Of a stretch of 6,681 bases of DNA, positions 4,996-6,681 are shown one piece after another. The stretch is from JAVKFF01 sp040226215 (GTDB taxonomy: Bacteria > Pseudomonadota > Alphaproteobacteria > DSM-16000 > Inquilinaceae): the NCBI GenBank assembly GCA_040226215.1, contig JAVKFF010000154.1, forward strand, positions 1 to 6,681. Reading direction: 5' to 3'. The position numbers and the translations under genes are program-made. How positions within the stretch are numbered: the stretch's first letter is position 1; each line of letters begins with the position of its first letter. Below the pieces are notes generated by a model that was not told where the DNA came from, ran no database searches, and saw only the letters and a program-made list of their open reading frames with translations.

Positions 4996-6051
4996 GCAGC
5001 CGCTGCCACTTGCTGTCGTGGTGTCCGCCTGCCTATCCCCCTCGCCGGGCCGGCGGAAGCGAAGGCGATAGCGCTGTCGGTAGTCGGCCGGCGTCATGCC
5101 GCTGAGCTGCTTGAAGACGCGCCGGAAGGAGGCCTGGTCGCCATAGCCGACCGCCTCGGCGACGCGGCTGATCGAGGGCGCACCGTCCTCCAGCAGGCGG
5201 CGCGCCGCCGCCACCCGCAGGCGCTGCAGATAGGTGGCCGGCACCGTCCCGGTCGCCGCCTTGAAGCGGCGGATCAGCGTGCGCCGGCTCATGCCGAATT
5301 CCCGGGCGATGGCGTCGATCGCGAGGTCCGCCGCCATGTTGGCGTGCAGGTGCTCCTCAACAGCGCGGATTCTGGCATCGTCATGCGGCCGGGAGATCGG
5401 CAGGAAGGCGTAGCCGGACTGGTGCTGGCGCGGCAGGTCGAGGATCAGCGCCTTGGCACATTCCACGGCCGTCTGATGCCCACAGAGCCGCTCGACCAGG
5501 TAGAGGGCGAGATCGGTCGCGGCGTTCACGCCGCCACCGCAGAACAGGCCGGCATCCTCGGTGATCAGCAGGTCGGTGCGCCAGTCGATGCCGGGATAGC
5601 GCTGCCGGAAATTTTCCGCCGTGCCCCAATGCGTCGTCGCCTGGCGCCCGTCCAGCAGCCCGGCCTCGGCCAGGAAGGCGACGCCGGAGCACACGCCGGC
5701 CAGTAGTGCGCCTTCTGCCCGTTGCCGCCTGAGCCAGGGCAGGACCGCCTGGTGTCGGACCATCCATTCTTCCGGAAGAGGACCGGAGGCCGAGACGAAG
5801 ACGAGGTCGGCCCGCTCGACCGCCTCGATACCGCAGTCCGGCGCGATGGTCAGGCCATAGGCGCTCTCGATCGGTGCGCCATCGATCGAGGCCATGGTGA
5901 CCCGGAAGCGCGGCCTGGCCGTGCCGCCGCTCATCTCGTTCCACATCCGCCCGGCGGCGGAGAACACCTCGATCGGCCCGACCGCCGTCGAGGCATAACC
6001 ATCGCTCACCAGGACGACGGTGACGTTGAGCTGTCGGCTATCGTCGGTCAT
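4987..6051 (-). CDS. GlxA-family regulator: DJ-1/PfpI-like domain plus AraC-type HTH
   Basis: Transcriptional regulator of 354 aa. Residues about 8-190 form a DJ-1/PfpI (class I glutamine-amidotransferase-like) sensor domain: NVTVVLVSDGYASTAVGPIEVF at the start, then Cys121 in the nucleophile-elbow-like AGVCSGVAFLAEAGLLDG, then ATTHW (His141) and FCGGGVNAATDLALYLVE. Residues about 243-330 are an AraC-type DNA-binding domain with two helix-turn-helix units (IAREFGMSRRTLIRRFK and VAEAVGYGDQASFRRVFKQLSG, then MTPADYRQRYR). The architecture and length match GlxA-like AraC activators. In this group the amidase-like domain is usually taken as ligand sensing, and the ligand here is unknown. ATG 6051 is chosen because similarity begins there; an upstream in-frame start at 6150 would translate the 13-bp repeats. 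The Shine-Dalgarno is weak (GCAGGCG). It is divergent from the DUF4242 gene, a likely target by position. Confidence 0.9.
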   Translation of the reverse strand: MTDDSRQLNVTVVLVSDGYASTAVGPIEVFSAAGRMWNEMSGGTARPRFRVTMASIDGAPIESAYGLTIAPDCGIEAVERADLVFVSASGPLPEEWMVRHQAVLPWLRRQRAEGALLAGVCSGVAFLAEAGLLDGRQATTHWGTAENFRQRYPGIDWRTDLLITEDAGLFCGGGVNAATDLALYLVERLCGHQTAVECAKALILDLPRQHQSGYAFLPISRPHDDARIRAVEEHLHANMAADLAIDAIAREFGMSRRTLIRRFKAATGTVPATYLQRLRVAAARRLLEDGAPSISRVAEAVGYGDQASFRRVFKQLSGMTPADYRQRYRLRFRRPGEGDRQADTTTASGSGCLA

Positions 6052-6069
6052 CGCCTGCGCATCCAAGCT

Positions 6070-6186
6070 CCTGGCCGGAGCCCATGGCCCGAACTCATGG
6101 CCCGGGATCATGGCCGGGGACCATGGCCGGGGACCATGGCCGGCGACCATGGCCGGGGATCATGGCCGGGCACCATGGGTAGCGCG
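6070..6186. repeat. 13-bp tandem array in the divergent promoter region
   Basis: CATGG recurs at 6083, 6096, 6109, 6122, 6135, 6148, 6161 and 6174, exactly 13 bp apart. The consensus unit is CATGGCCGGGGAC. Units at 6109 and 6122 are identical, neighbours differ by one to four bases, and the edge units at 6070 and 6174 are degenerate. Each unit contains the self-complementary CATG, so both strands carry an ATG per unit. The array lies between the GlxA-type regulator start and the DUF4242 start and ends 18 bp before the regulator ATG. It could be a regulator-binding array, a variable minisatellite or a slippage product. Confidence 0.88.
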
Positions 6187-6272
6187 GATCGGGGATCGCT
6201 CGCCAGCCCTCAGGCAGGATCGTGGCACGAACGCCGCCCCTCCTTGTCACCCCCGCCCGCTTACCCACCGGA

Positions 6273-6300
6273 GCTGGGAACGGGCAGGATGCGTCCCAGC
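6273..6300. promoter_or_regulatory. 7-bp inverted repeat upstream of the DUF4242 gene
   Basis: GCTGGGA (6273-6279) and TCCCAGC (6294-6300) are perfect inverted arms whose starts lie 21 bp apart, about two helical turns. They stand just ahead of the Shine-Dalgarno and 25 bp from the ATG. This could be an operator for the divergent regulator or a leader hairpin. Confidence 0.35.
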
Positions 6301-6312
6301 GAAAACACAGGA

Positions 6313-6318
6313 AAGGAG
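6313..6318 (+). promoter_or_regulatory. Shine-Dalgarno site of the DUF4242 gene
   Basis: AAGGAG lies 7 nt before ATG 6326. It fixes the start and excludes the long upstream in-frame extension through the 13-bp repeats. Confidence 0.75.
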
Positions 6319-6325
6319 CGATCTG

Positions 6326-6613
6326 ATGGACCTCTACGTCATCCGACGCCACGGCATCTGGGCGAACCACGACGAACTGGCGGCGGCGAGCGAGCTGTCG
6401 GCCCGGGTCGGCGAGGAGATGGCCGACCGGCTGCGCTGGATCCGCAGCTACGCGGTGGCCGAGCCCGACGGCCGGGTCGGCTCGGTCTGCCTCTACGAGG
6501 CCAGCGACCCCGACGCCATCCGCGAGCACGGCCGCCGCATCGGCGCCGCCAGCGAGGACTTCCAGCGCGTCACCGGCGCCCGGATCGTCCGCGACGACCC
6601 GGTGCTGACGTGA
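6326..6613 (+). CDS. DUF4242-type small protein (95 aa)
   Basis: Small cytoplasmic alpha/beta protein resembling DUF4242 (SCO4226-like). It begins with the strand MDLYVIRRHGIW, then a helix DELAAASELSARVGEEMADRL. Next come RWIRSYAVAEPDGRVGSVCLYEASD, the hallmark strand-turn-strand, and AIREHGRRIGAASEDFQRV, with a final strand ARIVRDDP. The length and element order fit a ferredoxin-like dimeric fold. One Streptomyces member of the family is reported to bind nickel; possible ligands here are H9, H15, C55, E58 and H68, but metal binding is only an inference. The start at 6326 is set by AAGGAG (6313-6318) 7 nt upstream, although the frame stays open back to 6020 through the 13-bp array. It is divergent from the GlxA-type regulator, which may control it. 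Confidence 0.8.
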   Translation: MDLYVIRRHGIWANHDELAAASELSARVGEEMADRLRWIRSYAVAEPDGRVGSVCLYEASDPDAIREHGRRIGAASEDFQRVTGARIVRDDPVLT

Positions 6614-6681
6614 GACGGCCGGGGGGCGCCGGCCCCCCCGGGGCGGCGCGCCCCGCGGCGAGCCGACCCCCCCCCCCCCCC
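6614..6681. other. GC hairpins and poly-C right contig edge
   Basis: After the DUF4242 stop comes almost pure G/C. One hairpin has a stem of about 8 bp (6619-6626 with 6633-6641, loop about 6 nt). A second has the perfect 6-bp stem GGGGCG / CGCCCC (6640-6645 and 6649-6654) around GCG. The sequence ends in 15 consecutive C (6667-6681). The hairpins might end transcription but have no U-tract. The poly-C end is most simply a sequencing or assembly artefact. Confidence 0.55.

Noticed and set aside
4861..5706. 281-codon plus-strand frame opposite the regulator gene
   Set aside because: Antisense to a regulator with two clearly recognised domains. The translation resembles other GC shadow frames.
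6070..6186. CRISPR array
   Set aside because: The units are contiguous 13-mers with no unique spacers and no cas genes. This is a tandem minisatellite, not a CRISPR.
6244..6272. TTGTCA as a -35 box for the DUF4242 gene
   Set aside because: At 17 nt spacing the sequence is ACCGGA, a poor -10, and the other spacings are no better.

Overview
The window is about 6.7 kb of very GC-rich DNA with strong codon-position bias, mostly clear Shine-Dalgarno sites, Gram-negative envelope proteins (an outer-membrane beta-barrel and an exported periplasmic protein) and a c-di-GMP enzyme. I infer an alphaproteobacterium, perhaps of the Rhodospirillales type. No rRNA or taxonomic marker is present, so this assignment is tentative. 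Both ends run into extreme G/C homopolymer and hairpin sequence, and the right edge is a run of 15 C. The window therefore looks like a whole small contig whose assembly stopped at hard-to-sequence DNA.

Layout, left to right. Positions 1-128 are low-complexity GC hairpin sequence. An outer-membrane beta-barrel gene lies on the minus strand (129-755), with a 320-bp non-coding region upstream that carries two abutting palindromes. Two small unknown genes follow on the plus strand (1077-1307 and 1383-1589). They converge on a minus-strand gene (1765-2958) that joins a degenerate receiver domain to an apparently intact EAL c-di-GMP phosphodiesterase domain. The region between that gene and the next plus-strand gene is locally AT-rich and holds a 9-bp inverted repeat just upstream of a candidate promoter. 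Next come an 81-aa two-helix membrane protein (3189-3434, plus) and a 295-aa exported protein of unknown function (3662-4549, plus). The latter converges on a small multi-helix membrane protein (4571-4876, minus). Upstream of that on the same strand is a GlxA-type regulator (4987-6051: DJ-1/PfpI-like domain plus AraC helix-turn-helix). It is divergent from a 95-aa DUF4242-type protein (6326-6613, plus).

Functional reading. These are mostly single genes and not one long operon. The plausible functional pairs are the GlxA-type regulator with the divergent DUF4242 gene, which share a 274-bp promoter region, and possibly the regulator with the small membrane protein downstream. The most unusual sequence surrounds the regulator: a 13-bp tandem array (CATGGCCGGGGAC, seven good copies plus degenerate edges) upstream of it, and a separate 15-bp tandem array (four copies) across its stop codon. 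A 7-bp inverted repeat with arms exactly 21 bp apart sits in front of the DUF4242 gene. I see no CRISPR array, tRNA, rRNA, insertion sequence, phage gene or recognisable defence system. Nothing here proves a new system; the repeat-flanked regulator and the pseudo-receiver phosphodiesterase are the best leads.
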